Assembly: GCF_002929275.1 (NCBI RefSeq)
Contig: NZ_PJIK01000018.1
Coordinates: 32,957 to 96,956 of the forward strand
Source of the DNA: Arthrobacter sp. ZGTC131
Lineage (GTDB): Bacteria; Actinomycetota; Actinomycetes; Actinomycetales; Micrococcaceae
Direction: 5' to 3'
DNA length: 64,000 nt
In this document: one piece after another, positions 1-7,887 of the stretch
Layout of the letters: every line of letters starts with the position of its first letter
How positions within the stretch are numbered: position 1 is the stretch's first letter
Translations under genes and position numbers: made by a program
The notes under the pieces: generated by a model
What the model was told of the DNA's origin: nothing
Database searches by the model: none
What the model saw: only the letters and a program-made list of their open reading frames with translations

Positions 1-1161
1 CGCTGCCGGCCGGGGGCCCTTCGGCCAGCTGTACGAACCGTTCCGGCGAAGCTCGCCCCGGATCCAGGCAAGCGTCATGTCGCAGATCTGCGCTTTCGCC
101 ACTCCGGCGAGGCGACCCCGAATGACGAAGCTGCGGGGCCGGTCGTCGGCGTGCACGGTCTGAACAAGCCCGGACTTGCGTCCCAGGCTGATGCACCTGA
201 GCATGTATCCCGCCGAAAGTGGGGCCGGTGCCCGGTTTTCGAGGCGGGCGATGATGCTGTCGGCCGCGTGGGCGCCAAGCGGCAGGGCCGACGCGCAGCT
301 CATCCGCAGATGTCCCGCCACGGACGGGGCGGCCCGGACCGCGTCACCTGCCCCGAAGATGTCCGGGTGCTGCGGGCAACACAGCGACTCGTCGACCACG
401 AGCCTTCCGAGGGCGTCGGTAGGCAGCCCGCTGTCACGTGCCAGGCCCGGAGCGCTGAATCCTGCGGTCCAGATCGTGCAGTCAGACCGCGGGGTGTCGC
501 CGCCCGAAGTTTGAATCGAAGAATCATCGCACCGTTGCACCTCGGTATTCTCTACTAATTCGACGCCGAGCGCTGACAGCCTTTTCACAACCGCGTGTCG
601 GCCGGGTCCGGAGAGGCTTTCCGCAATGGCTCCGCGGGAAATGAGGCGTACCCGTAGCTGCGGATACCTTTCGGCAATTTCGGCAGACACTTCGATCCCG
701 GTCAGGCCTGCCCCGATGACGCTGACGGTTGCGGCCGGATCCAGCTCCGAAAGCCGGGCGCGCAAGCGGTTTGCGTCGGCGGAATCCCTCAGCCCGTACG
801 CGCCGGCCGGAATCCTGCTGGATGCCTGGGTGCTGCCTACGGCATACAGCAAAACGTCGTAGTCGAGCGCGGCGCCGCCGCCTGAGAGATGCACTTTGTG
901 GTGCTCAGGATCGATACGCCAAGCCGTCCCTTCGACCAGCTCAGCACGCTCGTGCAGAAGCGAACGCATCGGCACCGTCGCTGAGACCCGGTTTCCGGCC
1001 GCAACCTCGTGAAGGCGAATCCTTTCCACGAAGTCGGCAACCGGGTTGAGGACGGTGACACTTATGGATTTATACGATTTCCGACTTCCGGCGAGCCTGT
1101 TCGCGGCCATGACCCCGGCATATCCGGCGCCGATAATAACTACCCGACAACGTGCAGACAC
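1..1161 (-). CDS. NAD(P)/FAD-dependent oxidoreductase, type-II NADH dehydrogenase-like (3' end outside window)
   Basis: The reading frame is open from the start to the window edge, giving 387 residues with no stop, so the C-terminus is missing. An FAD-binding GAGYAG lies at residues 11-16, a second dinucleotide fold IGAGLTG at 149-155, and a FAD-contacting GAGDA at 270-274. This order is that of the pyridine-nucleotide oxidoreductase family, which includes non-proton-pumping NADH:quinone dehydrogenases. I chose the GTG at 1161 because GGGAG sits about 6 nt upstream; an ATG at 1173 has no ribosome site. No redox-active CxxxxC is present, so a disulfide reductase is unlikely. It is divergent from the SEDS gene. 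The exact substrate is unknown. Confidence 0.75.
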   Translation of the reverse strand, partial: MSARCRVVIIGAGYAGVMAANRLAGSRKSYKSISVTVLNPVADFVERIRLHEVAAGNRVSATVPMRSLLHERAELVEGTAWRIDPEHHKVHLSGGGAALDYDVLLYAVGSTQASSRIPAGAYGLRDSADANRLRARLSELDPAATVSVIGAGLTGIEVSAEIAERYPQLRVRLISRGAIAESLSGPGRHAVVKRLSALGVELVENTEVQRCDDSSIQTSGGDTPRSDCTIWTAGFSAPGLARDSGLPTDALGRLVVDESLCCPQHPDIFGAGDAVRAAPSVAGHLRMSCASALPLGAHAADSIIARLENRAPAPLSAGYMLRCISLGRKSGLVQTVHADDRPRSFVIRGRLAGVAKAQICDMTLAWIRGELRRNGSYSWPKGPRPAA

Positions 1162-1371
1162 TGTAGCTCCCATCGCTAATTTGAACGTCTGAACATAAGA
1201 CACCGCTCCGGCCCGAAATGTGACACGGCATCGTCCATCGGGCAGCCGCATGCGTGAATGCATTGGAGTCACGCCCCGCGCCGATGGGGCGGTATGGTTT
1301 CCCAGTGGGTTTCGCTTCCCGGATCGGCCCGGCGCAAGGCTGGCCCGAGGGAAGGGAACAGTGATGAGTAA

Positions 1372-2595
1372 GTGACCGCCAAGTATCCGCCGACGCGTAT
1401 GACCGAGGGCAGGGACGTGTTCGCCCGCGTCGGCCGTTGGCTCGGAGATGAATCGGGAGACCGCACCCGGCCCATCATCCTGGCCGTGGTGGTGACATTG
1501 GCAACGATCGGCCTGGTGCTGGTGGCCTCGGCATCATCCGTCGAGTCCGTCGCTAACGGGCTCAACCCCTACGACCTGCCCCTGAAGCAAGGCATGTGGA
1601 CTGTGGGCGGCGTGCTTATAATGTTCGTCCTGGCACGCCTCCGTGCACGGCATATCCGGAAACTTGCCTGGCCCCTGCTCGTGGCCGCCATTGTGGCCCT
1701 CGCCCTGGTGTTCACTCCCCTGGGCATGACCGTGAACGGCAACCGGAACTGGCTCAGCTTCGGCGGCCTGACCGTTCAGCCATCAGAGTTCGCCAAACTC
1801 GCGCTCATTGTCTGGTCGGCAGCCGTCCTCTCCCGCAAACAGGCATTCCTCCGGGAGTGGAAGCACGCTGTGGTCCCGGTGGTCCTTCCTGCCGGTGTCC
1901 TCATTGTCGGACTCGTCGCTCTCGGCCGTGACCTCGGCACGGCCATGATCATCATGATGATCCTCGCCGCTGCCATGTTCTACGGCGGCGTACGGATGAA
2001 GGTCTTCGGCATCGCCGGAGCCTTCTGCACGGTAGCGGCACTGGTCCTGGCGGCCACCAGCGGCAACCGGGTCAGCCGCATTTCGTCCTGGCTCGGAATG
2101 GGCTCGGCGGACGACGCCCAGGGCGTGGGTTACCAGGCGCTGAACGGCCAGTATGCACTGGCCTCCGGCGGCTGGTTCGGGGTAGGACTCGGCCAGAGCC
2201 GGCAAAAATGGAACTGGATTCCTGAAGCCCACAACGACTTCATCTTCACCATCCTCGGTGAAGAACTCGGGTTGGCTGGCACCCTCCTGATCCTCGGGCT
2301 CTTTACCGTGCTCGCCATCGCCGTTTTCAAGGTCATCACCCGGACCCACGACACGTTCGCCCGCATCGTCTCCTCCAGCGTGATCACCTGGATCATCGGC
2401 CAGGCCATCGTGAACATCGCCATGGTCAGTGGACTGCTTCCCGTCATCGGAGTGCCGTTGCCGTTCATCTCCTACGGCGGCTCCGCCATGGTCTCCTCGC
2501 TCGCAGGGATCGGCATGATCCTTGCCGTCACCCGCACGGAACCAGTAACAGTCCCCCGGCCGCGGCAGAAGAAACCTAGGGTGGCTGCCCTGTAA
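1372..2595 (+). CDS. SEDS family peptidoglycan glycosyltransferase (FtsW/RodA type)
   Basis: This is a 407-residue polytopic membrane protein of the shape, elongation, division and sporulation (SEDS) family. These proteins polymerise lipid II into glycan strands with a class B penicillin-binding protein. The family signatures are visible: NRNWLSFGGLTVQPSEFAK near residue 123, EAHNDFIFTILGEELGL near 285 with the essential Asp, and PLPFISYGGSAMV near 362. About ten hydrophobic segments follow a roughly 40-residue polar N-terminus. No penicillin-binding protein or other division gene lies beside it, so it is a stand-alone copy outside the usual dcw or rodA clusters. The GTG start overlaps the stop of a three-codon mini-ORF (ATG at 1364, stop 1373-1375) that carries the good ribosome site GAAGGGA. 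FtsW versus RodA cannot be decided here. Confidence 0.88.
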   Translation: MTAKYPPTRMTEGRDVFARVGRWLGDESGDRTRPIILAVVVTLATIGLVLVASASSVESVANGLNPYDLPLKQGMWTVGGVLIMFVLARLRARHIRKLAWPLLVAAIVALALVFTPLGMTVNGNRNWLSFGGLTVQPSEFAKLALIVWSAAVLSRKQAFLREWKHAVVPVVLPAGVLIVGLVALGRDLGTAMIIMMILAAAMFYGGVRMKVFGIAGAFCTVAALVLAATSGNRVSRISSWLGMGSADDAQGVGYQALNGQYALASGGWFGVGLGQSRQKWNWIPEAHNDFIFTILGEELGLAGTLLILGLFTVLAIAVFKVITRTHDTFARIVSSSVITWIIGQAIVNIAMVSGLLPVIGVPLPFISYGGSAMVSSLAGIGMILAVTRTEPVTVPRPRQKKPRVAAL

Positions 2596-2662
2596 CAACG
2601 GCGGCACAGGGGACGCGTGGTGCCAGCAGGGGCGGGGCGGGCCGTGGTGCCGGTTTCACGTC

Positions 2663-3217
2663 TCAGGCCGTGAACGTTACGTCCTTTGCGTCGGTGACCT
2701 GTGCGGTGCGGCCGGGGGCCGTGTGGTACTTCCAATAGAGGTTCGTGTGCGCAATGACTTTGTCCGGCGGCGGGGCGCCCCACGGGCTCTGATCTTCCGT
2801 CGTATGTGCATCGCCGACGAGCGTGACGTCGTAGCCGCGAACAAAGGCCCCGTGGATCGTGGACCGGATGCATTCATCCGTTTGGGCGCCCGTGACGACC
2901 ACGCGCCCGACTCCGGCCTTGGCCAATACGTCCTCCAGATCGGTGTCTTCGAAGGAGTCTGCAAACGACTTGTGCACCAACGGCTCCGCCTCCTGACGTG
3001 CCAGCTCAGGAACGTATTGCCAAGCGTCACTCCCCCGCTCCAGCTGCTCGTCGGAGTGCTGGACCCAGACGACTGGGGCGCCCGCTTCCCGTGCCTTTTC
3101 GACGAGCTTGCCGATGTTGTGAATAACCGAGTCGCGCTGGTGAACTTCGGCCACAACGCCCATCTGGACGTCAATAACCATCAAAGCGGTGTTGGGGCGA
3201 TCTGGCAGCGTGGTCAT
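2663..3217 (-). CDS. isochorismatase-family cysteine hydrolase
   Basis: A 184-residue single-domain cysteine hydrolase. The catalytic triad of the isochorismatase/nicotinamidase fold is visible: Asp16 in VIDVQMG, Lys83 in VHKSFADSF and Cys116 in TGAQTDECIRST. The family hydrolyses C-N or vinyl-ether bonds in small molecules such as isochorismate, nicotinamide or N-carbamoyl amides; the substrate here cannot be told. The ribosome site GAGGAGACC lies directly before the ATG. It is convergent with the SEDS gene, about 67 bp apart, and appears monocistronic. Confidence 0.88.
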   Translation of the reverse strand: MTTLPDRPNTALMVIDVQMGVVAEVHQRDSVIHNIGKLVEKAREAGAPVVWVQHSDEQLERGSDAWQYVPELARQEAEPLVHKSFADSFEDTDLEDVLAKAGVGRVVVTGAQTDECIRSTIHGAFVRGYDVTLVGDAHTTEDQSPWGAPPPDKVIAHTNLYWKYHTAPGRTAQVTDAKDVTFTA

Positions 3218-3472
3218 GACGGTCTCCTCTGCTGGTTTGCGGGCCCTGCCACTCGATCATGATAATCCGGTGCGACCACGGCGGCTCCTGTCCGGCCAGC
3301 GTTTTGCGGGCTGACAATCCCCTGCCGTGAGGCTGTCCATGCGGTCCGGATAGCCGGGTCCGAGGAGGGCACCTCATGTGGGGGTGCCGCTTCCCCCTCA
3401 TGCGTCCAGGTTCACCGGCTTTCCCTAGGGTGGTGGCGCCAGACTCGATTATCTGGACGAACGGGCACCATC

Positions 3473-4093
3473 ATGCAGCACAATCTGAAGACCTACTCGT
3501 TCCCGCTCGGTGCGGGAAAGGAATGCCCCTCGGGAACGTTCCGGCTGGACCTGGCATCCGGGCGCTGCGACTGGTCCGACGGACTGTTCGCCATCCACGG
3601 CTATGCCCGCGGGGAAGTCGTCCCTACCGAGGCCTTGAGCATGGCCCACAAGCATCCGGACGACCGCGAACCAGTCCTCGAACTTCTCAACGAAATCCGT
3701 TCGAGTGGAGGGCAGGGAGCTCTCTTCCATCGCATCATCGACTGCCAGGGCCGGGAGCATCGTGTGCTGACCTTGGCGCGCGCCGCCGACGACCAAGGGC
3801 CGGTCACGGCGATTCAGGGCGTGGTGATGGACCTTACCCGGACAGTGGCGGCGGAAGCCGCCCGGGAAGCCGCAGCGGCAGTGGCTGGGGCATACGCCAA
3901 CAAGGCAACCATTGAACAGGCCAAGGGAATCATCATGGGCCGCCTGGACGTCCAGGCGTGCGACGCCTTCAACATCCTCGCCGCCCGAAGCCAGCACACC
4001 AACACCAAACTCGCCGCCGTCGCGGCTGAGCTTGTCGCTGCCGCGGGTCAGGGTAGCCTCCGGACGACGCTGCAACACTGGAGGATCTCGTAG
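3473..4093 (+). CDS. PAS and ANTAR domain-containing regulator
   Basis: A 206-residue cytoplasmic sensor-regulator. Residues about 25-125 look like a PAS fold (WSDGLFAIHGYARGE, then HPDDREPV, ending in GVVMDLT). Residues about 135-192 match ANTAR (ATIEQAKGIIMGRLDV, then AFNILAARSQHTNTKLAAVA). ANTAR domains bind paired RNA hairpins and antagonise transcription termination, so the PAS part probably senses a ligand or redox state and controls RNA binding. Arthrobacter-type genomes carry many such proteins. The start has only a weak ribosome site. Targets are unknown; no obvious twin hairpin was found next to it. Confidence 0.85.
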   Translation: MQHNLKTYSFPLGAGKECPSGTFRLDLASGRCDWSDGLFAIHGYARGEVVPTEALSMAHKHPDDREPVLELLNEIRSSGGQGALFHRIIDCQGREHRVLTLARAADDQGPVTAIQGVVMDLTRTVAAEAAREAAAAVAGAYANKATIEQAKGIIMGRLDVQACDAFNILAARSQHTNTKLAAVAAELVAAAGQGSLRTTLQHWRIS

Positions 4094-4129
4094 CCTCCCG
4101 GAACACTCGCGGCCCGATGCAGGCCGCAC

Positions 4130-4513
4130 TCAGCGAGCGTGTCTCGGCCGGCGTCCTGACGCGGGGGCAGTTTCACCCTGCGCCGGCGGCGGGTCGCTGG
4201 GGGCGCTGAGGAGCTCACCGAGCCTGGCTGCTTCAGCATGCGAGAGCCACACGGCGAACGGATGGTCGTCGTCCATTCTCTCGATCGTCAACGTAACTCC
4301 GTTACCCCGTCCGCCAACAAGGTAATCCGCAAGGGCCGGTGCCAGGTCAGGTCCCATGAGGATGCTGCCCTCGCGCCCCGTGCAATCCCAGCGTTCGCCT
4401 GCGTCCAGCGCACGCTTATGTTCTCCGCACACTAGCGCTGTGACCCTCGAGTCGGCCGACACGAAACGATCGGCCGACGGATTAGGACATCGAAGTACCT
4501 GGCACGCAGTCAT
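4130..4513 (-). CDS. hypothetical protein
   Basis: A 127-residue soluble protein of unknown function. The N-terminus has a cysteine-containing segment (ACQVLRCPNP, then ALVCGEHKRAL and WDCTGREG) with C-x(n)-C-x2-H spacing that could bind a metal. The C-terminal 25 residues are proline- and arginine-rich and probably disordered. GGAAG is about 8 nt upstream of the ATG, which supports the start. It converges on the ANTAR gene. I do not recognise a family. Confidence 0.6.
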   Translation of the reverse strand: MTACQVLRCPNPSADRFVSADSRVTALVCGEHKRALDAGERWDCTGREGSILMGPDLAPALADYLVGGRGNGVTLTIERMDDDHPFAVWLSHAEAARLGELLSAPSDPPPAQGETAPASGRRPRHAR

Positions 4514-4824
4514 CGTTGCTTCTTCCTGGCCGTGGCCGTATAGCTACCTGAGCCGCTTGCCGTCCCTTCGGGGGCGCCTCGCGTCCGTGCAACTCCAGGA
4601 TTCAGATGATGGTTACATGCGTCCCGGAAGTCTTCACTCTCGCTTGTCCGCCTTGGGAAAATCCGGAGCCATGACGGTCCACGGCCCACTGGCCGCCCTA
4701 ATAAAGGGGGTGGCCGAGGCGCCGCCGTAAAGCCGGGAAGAAATCTGGAACCGAACTCCGGAAAAAGACAGCGCAGAAGCGTCATTGCGTGTCGACGCGC
4801 TGCCCAAAAGCGCGGGCCCCGCCC
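4514..4824. other. 311-bp intergenic stretch without a supported gene
   Basis: This stretch lies between two minus-strand small genes. Several short frames cross it, but none has a ribosome site with plausible composition. It presumably holds the promoter of the gene starting at 4513. I see no strong hairpin or repeat. Confidence 0.5.
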
Positions 4825-5070
4825 CTAGATGGCGGTTGCCTCTTCGCCGTCCTGCTGGCGCCAGACTTGCAGGTGGCAGTCAGCATGATCCGTTTCGTAC
4901 AGGGCGCTGAGGTGGGCCAGAAGCCCCATCTCCGGGCTGCCCGGGTTGTCTTCCAGATGCTGGAGAAGGCTGGCCCGCGCGTCCGGGCACGTGGCGTCGG
5001 CCGCGAGGACGTCGACTATGACGTCGAGGACCTGTCGCCGAAGTGTGGACTCGTTCGAATTTTGCTCCAT
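4825..5070 (-). CDS. small acidic hypothetical protein
   Basis: An 81-residue acidic soluble protein starting MEQNSNESTLRRQVLDVIVD. The frame is open further upstream, but the ATG at 5070 is preceded by a strong AGGAGG about 6 nt away, so I use this start. The composition is helical, with predicted helices around residues 8-25 and 30-60, and Cys and His residues near the C-terminus (ETDHADCHLQVWRQQ). No family recognised. It lies between the 4130-4513 gene and the GlsB-like gene, all on the minus strand. Confidence 0.6.
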   Translation of the reverse strand: MEQNSNESTLRRQVLDVIVDVLAADATCPDARASLLQHLEDNPGSPEMGLLAHLSALYETDHADCHLQVWRQQDGEEATAI

Positions 5071-5211
5071 CAGGACCTCCTCGTTCCTTCGTCCGGGCAG
5101 GTGTGCGCCACGATCGTCGAGACCGGAACGCGGACGCATCCACACCACGTGGAACGACCGACCCTAAAGTGCACCGCCCAAGCGGCACGTGCCCTAGTCC
5201 GCGGGTACTAG

Positions 5212-5475
5212 TCAGACCCGGCTTCTGCGGGTGACGGCACCGAAGATCAGCAGCACGATGACAGCGCCCAGAATCGACAAGAGCCAGGTCCTAAGGTCAA
5301 AGAATTCACCAAGCCCCCCGCCGAAGATCAAGGAGCCGATCCAGCCGCCGAGTATCGCCCCGACTACGCCCAGGACGAGGGTCAGCAGCCACCCGCCGCC
5401 CTGCCTCCCCGGAAGAATGGCTTTGGCTATGGCCCCTGCAATCAGGCCCAGCAGGAGAAATCCGAGAAATCCCAT
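5212..5475 (-). CDS. GlsB/YeaQ/YmgE-family stress response membrane protein
   Basis: An 87-residue, very hydrophobic protein with three glycine-rich transmembrane segments (residues about 2-20, 28-48 and 58-80). The pattern LIAGAIAKAILPGRQGGG followed by GAILGGWIG is the signature of the transglycosylase-associated/GlsB family, whose members are general-stress membrane proteins of unknown mechanism. The start at 5475 has GGAAGGAAG upstream; a longer frame to 5502 lacks a site. It is divergent from the csbD-like gene, and the two probably share one stress-responsive control region. Confidence 0.85.
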   Translation of the reverse strand: MGFLGFLLLGLIAGAIAKAILPGRQGGGWLLTLVLGVVGAILGGWIGSLIFGGGLGEFFDLRTWLLSILGAVIVLLIFGAVTRRSRV

Positions 5476-5500
5476 GGCGCACTTCCTTCCAACAACACGC

Positions 5501-5527
5501 ATACCGCTGGCATGGCGCCAGCCGTAT
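5501..5527. promoter_or_regulatory. 11-bp inverted repeat upstream of the GlsB-like gene
   Basis: ATACCGCTGGC (5501-5511) and GCCAGCCGTAT (5517-5527) form an inverted repeat with one mismatch and a 5-nt gap. It lies 26 bp upstream of the GlsB-like start, inside the divergent promoter region with the csbD-like gene. It looks like a regulator-binding site, but no regulator can be named. Confidence 0.4.
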
Positions 5528-5633
5528 TATGAGTTAATCAGCATGCTTAGTAACTGGCAAGCATTTGATTTAGGATGGAATGGTTAGCCGCCGGCGAATG
5601 CGCCGACGGAAGCCAGTGGCGAAGGGATACACC

Positions 5634-5807
5634 ATGGGTCTGGATGACAAGATCGAAAACACCGCCGAGAAACTCGGAGGCAAGGGCAAGGAGGCCGCCG
5701 GCGAGGCTACAGGCGACGAGAACCTCAGAGCCGAAGGCCAGGGCGACCAAGCCAAATCCGACCTGAAGCAGGCCGGCGAAAAGGTCAAGGACGCGTTCAA
5801 GAAGTAA
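5634..5807 (+). CDS. CsbD-family stress protein
   Basis: A 57-residue, highly charged, alanine/lysine/glutamate-rich protein. MGLDDKIENTAEKLGGKGKE followed by GEATGDENLRAEGQ matches the CsbD family, small sigma-factor-controlled general stress proteins of unknown biochemical role. The ATG at 5634 has GAAGGG about 8 nt upstream; the frame is open further 5' but without a site. It is divergent from the GlsB-like membrane protein, another stress protein, and is followed by a hairpin terminator. Confidence 0.9.
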   Translation: MGLDDKIENTAEKLGGKGKEAAGEATGDENLRAEGQGDQAKSDLKQAGEKVKDAFKK

Positions 5808-5824
5808 TCGCCGTCCGGGCTCAG

Positions 5825-5859
5825 GAAGGGTGCAGCTCCACACCGGCGCCGCACCCTTC
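5825..5859 (+). terminator. hairpin terminator after the CsbD-like gene
   Basis: GAAGGGTGC (5825-5833) pairs with GCACCCTTC (5851-5859), with further partial pairing inside, 18 bp after the stop codon. The rest of the gap up to about 6156 shows no gene that I can support. Confidence 0.6.
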
Positions 5860-6156
5860 TCGGCTTCGCTTTCGGCACGAAAATCCCCGGCAGAGCGCGG
5901 GACCGGCCTGCCGGCGCGAGTTGCCCGTCCACCCCCGCGAAATTGCTTGTCAGGCCGTCGGGGCGGTGCTATAACAAGCCGTATCAGCAAGCCGGTCAGT
6001 GCCACGCAGGACCGAACTTAAGACTTAACACCAAAGACCAGGGGGTCGGTGACAGCAGATCAACGCCTGATGGGCCGGGACAGGATGCTGGTCGGGGCCT
6101 AGGCTGCCATTCGGGCGCAGAGCTTTCAGAGAACGCCACAGCGCAGCGTCGCGCAT

Positions 6157-6546
6157 GTGCAGCACCATCAGCGTGCGGCATATCTGTCCCGCAAAGTGGT
6201 CCCCGGCCGCTACCCTCCGGTGACCGCATCACCCAAAGCTGCAGAGGGAGACCGCAGCACCACACACGCCACTCACCTGGCTGTTGATCGGATTCCAGTG
6301 GATCAGGCGACGATCGTCGGCTATGCCCTCGCCTATATCGGGGCAATTATTGCTATTTTCCTCATGTTCATGCCCGCTCTCATCATCCTTGCCCTCCTCC
6401 TGCTCGTGGCAGGTGCCGTGCAAGTGGTGCTCCTCTTCCTGAATGGCCTGGCCATCGGGCTGTACAGGAGTCTATTCAGGGTGTATCGGAACATGACCGA
6501 CCGGTGGCACCGGGCCCGGGGAGGCGGAACACTGGTCCCGCATTGA
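6157..6546 (+). CDS. small hypothetical membrane protein
   Basis: The frame encodes up to 129 residues. The C-terminal 80 hold two long hydrophobic segments (IVGYALAYIGAIIAIFLMF, then IILALLLLVAGAVQVVLLF) and an amphipathic basic end (YRSLFRVYRNMTDRWHRARG). The first 45 residues are polar and of doubtful coding character, so the true start may be the in-frame GTG at 6298, although neither has a good ribosome site. No family is recognised. The hydrophobic segments support a real inner-membrane protein, but the start is uncertain. Confidence 0.5.
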   Translation: MQHHQRAAYLSRKVVPGRYPPVTASPKAAEGDRSTTHATHLAVDRIPVDQATIVGYALAYIGAIIAIFLMFMPALIILALLLLVAGAVQVVLLFLNGLAIGLYRSLFRVYRNMTDRWHRARGGGTLVPH

Positions 6547-6611
6547 TCCAAGCCGGCCTGGCTCAAAGGCTGCACGAAGAGGCCCGCTCCTGACATGCCG
6601 CCGGCGGCCCT

Positions 6612-7601
6612 ATGATGGCTGGCATGGTGGAGCTATTGGAGGACGTCGCGCGGCGACTGTACGCGCTTCCTTTCGACGAGTTCGTGCCCGCACGGACGGT
6701 CGCCGCCAAGGACGCTGCGCCCTCCGACCGCCCGCTGTCCCAAGCGATCCGGGAGCTGCCCAAGCCCTCCGTTGCGGCGTGGACCGTTAACATGCTGACT
6801 CACCACCGGCCGGAGGCGGTACAGCAGCTCAGGGACCTCGGCCAGACGATGCAGGATGCGCAGGCTTCGCTCGACGCCGCCGCCCTCCGTGAGCTGGCAC
6901 GCGAACGGCGGAAGCTGCTTGGCGAGGCGGTTTCGGCCGCCCGAATGGCTGCTGAGGGGCGGGGACGGAAAATCAGCGGAGCTGTGGCCACGGAAGTGGA
7001 GGAAACCCTCCGCGCGGCTACCGCCGACCCAGCGGCGGCCGCCGCGGTGCAGAGCGGGATGCTGCTGCGGGTTCTGTCCGCCGACGGCGTGGATCAGGTT
7101 GATCTGAGCAGGGCAGTCGCGGTTCCTTCCGCCCTCGGCAAACTGCCGGCCAAGCCACCGACCGCACGCTCAGCTGCAGGAGCCGCATCGACGGGCGGCC
7201 GTCCGGTGCCGCCGCACGCGTCCGGGCAGCCGGACACCCCGGAGAAACCGCGCCTGCAGGCGGTGCGCCAGGCGCCCCGCCGGCCGTCGCCGTCGGTGTT
7301 GGACAGGGCGCTGGCAGCCCTTGACGAAGCCGAGGCGGCCGCCGCGGAAGCTGCCGGCGAGGCGGAGCTGCGCGCGGAGGCCAAGGAAGAGGCGTCTGCG
7401 GCCTTCGACCGGCTGACCGCCGCGGTGACCGAGGCCCGGCAGCGGCTGCAGACGCTGGAGGTCTCGCTGGAAGCCGCACGGAAGGAGCGGATCGTGGCCG
7501 CCGCGGAGGCAAAGCAGGCGGCCAGGGCAGCGGAGAAGAGCCAGAGGTCGGCCATGCTGGCGAAGGAGCGGGTGCTCCGACTCCGCAACACACCGGACTG
7601 A
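6612..7601 (+). CDS. alanine-rich coiled-coil hypothetical protein
   Basis: A 329-residue soluble protein. The N-terminal part (residues about 1-180) contains the conserved-looking segment IRELPKPSVAAWTVNML and appears globular and helical. A proline-rich linker follows (about 185-225). The C-terminal 100 residues are a long Ala/Glu/Arg-rich coiled coil (ALDEAEAAAAEAAGEAELRA onward). Such proteins occur next to the CsbD/stress region in related genomes, but I cannot name a function. The start may be ATG 6612 or 6624; neither has a clear ribosome site. Confidence 0.65.
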   Translation: MMAGMVELLEDVARRLYALPFDEFVPARTVAAKDAAPSDRPLSQAIRELPKPSVAAWTVNMLTHHRPEAVQQLRDLGQTMQDAQASLDAAALRELARERRKLLGEAVSAARMAAEGRGRKISGAVATEVEETLRAATADPAAAAAVQSGMLLRVLSADGVDQVDLSRAVAVPSALGKLPAKPPTARSAAGAASTGGRPVPPHASGQPDTPEKPRLQAVRQAPRRPSPSVLDRALAALDEAEAAAAEAAGEAELRAEAKEEASAAFDRLTAAVTEARQRLQTLEVSLEAARKERIVAAAEAKQAARAAEKSQRSAMLAKERVLRLRNTPD

Positions 7602-7646
7602 TGCACGAATAATGTCAGACCCCGGTTGCACCATGGAGTCATGGAA

Positions 7647-7820
7647 ATGAACCAGGAATTCCACGTAACGTATTTTGATGCCGACTGCGGACGGGCCCGG
7701 ACTGAGGTCTTCGACACCGCCGCTGACGCTGAGCGGTTTGCCAGCCGCAGCATGTCCGGCGAGGACGGCTGGGCAGTAGTTGATGCCGTGGAGACGCGGC
7801 AGGACCGGCTGGCGGCTTAA
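7647..7820 (+). CDS. small hypothetical protein
   Basis: A 57-residue protein (MNQEFHVTYFDADCGRARTE start) with a beta-alpha-beta-like pattern and an acidic character. GGAG lies 7 nt before the ATG at 7647, which is preferred over an ATG at 7641. It is about 45 bp after the coiled-coil gene and is followed directly by a strong hairpin, so it may be the last gene of a two-gene unit. No function can be given. Confidence 0.6.
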   Translation: MNQEFHVTYFDADCGRARTEVFDTAADAERFASRSMSGEDGWAVVDAVETRQDRLAA

Positions 7821-7828
7821 ACGACGAC

Positions 7829-7877
7829 GGCCCCGTCCGCACGTTGATCAGCGAGACTGATCAGCGGGGACGGGGCC
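7829..7877. terminator. bidirectional hairpin terminator
   Basis: GGCCCCGTCC (7829-7838) pairs perfectly with GGACGGGGCC (7868-7877). The loop holds two copies of the self-complementary TGATCA. It lies between the convergent small gene (ends 7820) and the aldo/keto reductase (ends 7888). Confidence 0.75.
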
Positions 7878-7887
7878 AGCAGCCAGG

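Noticed and set aside
4510-4785. 91-codon minus-strand frame
   Set aside because: Basic, Pro/Arg-rich sequence without a ribosome site, typical of shadow frames in high-GC DNA.
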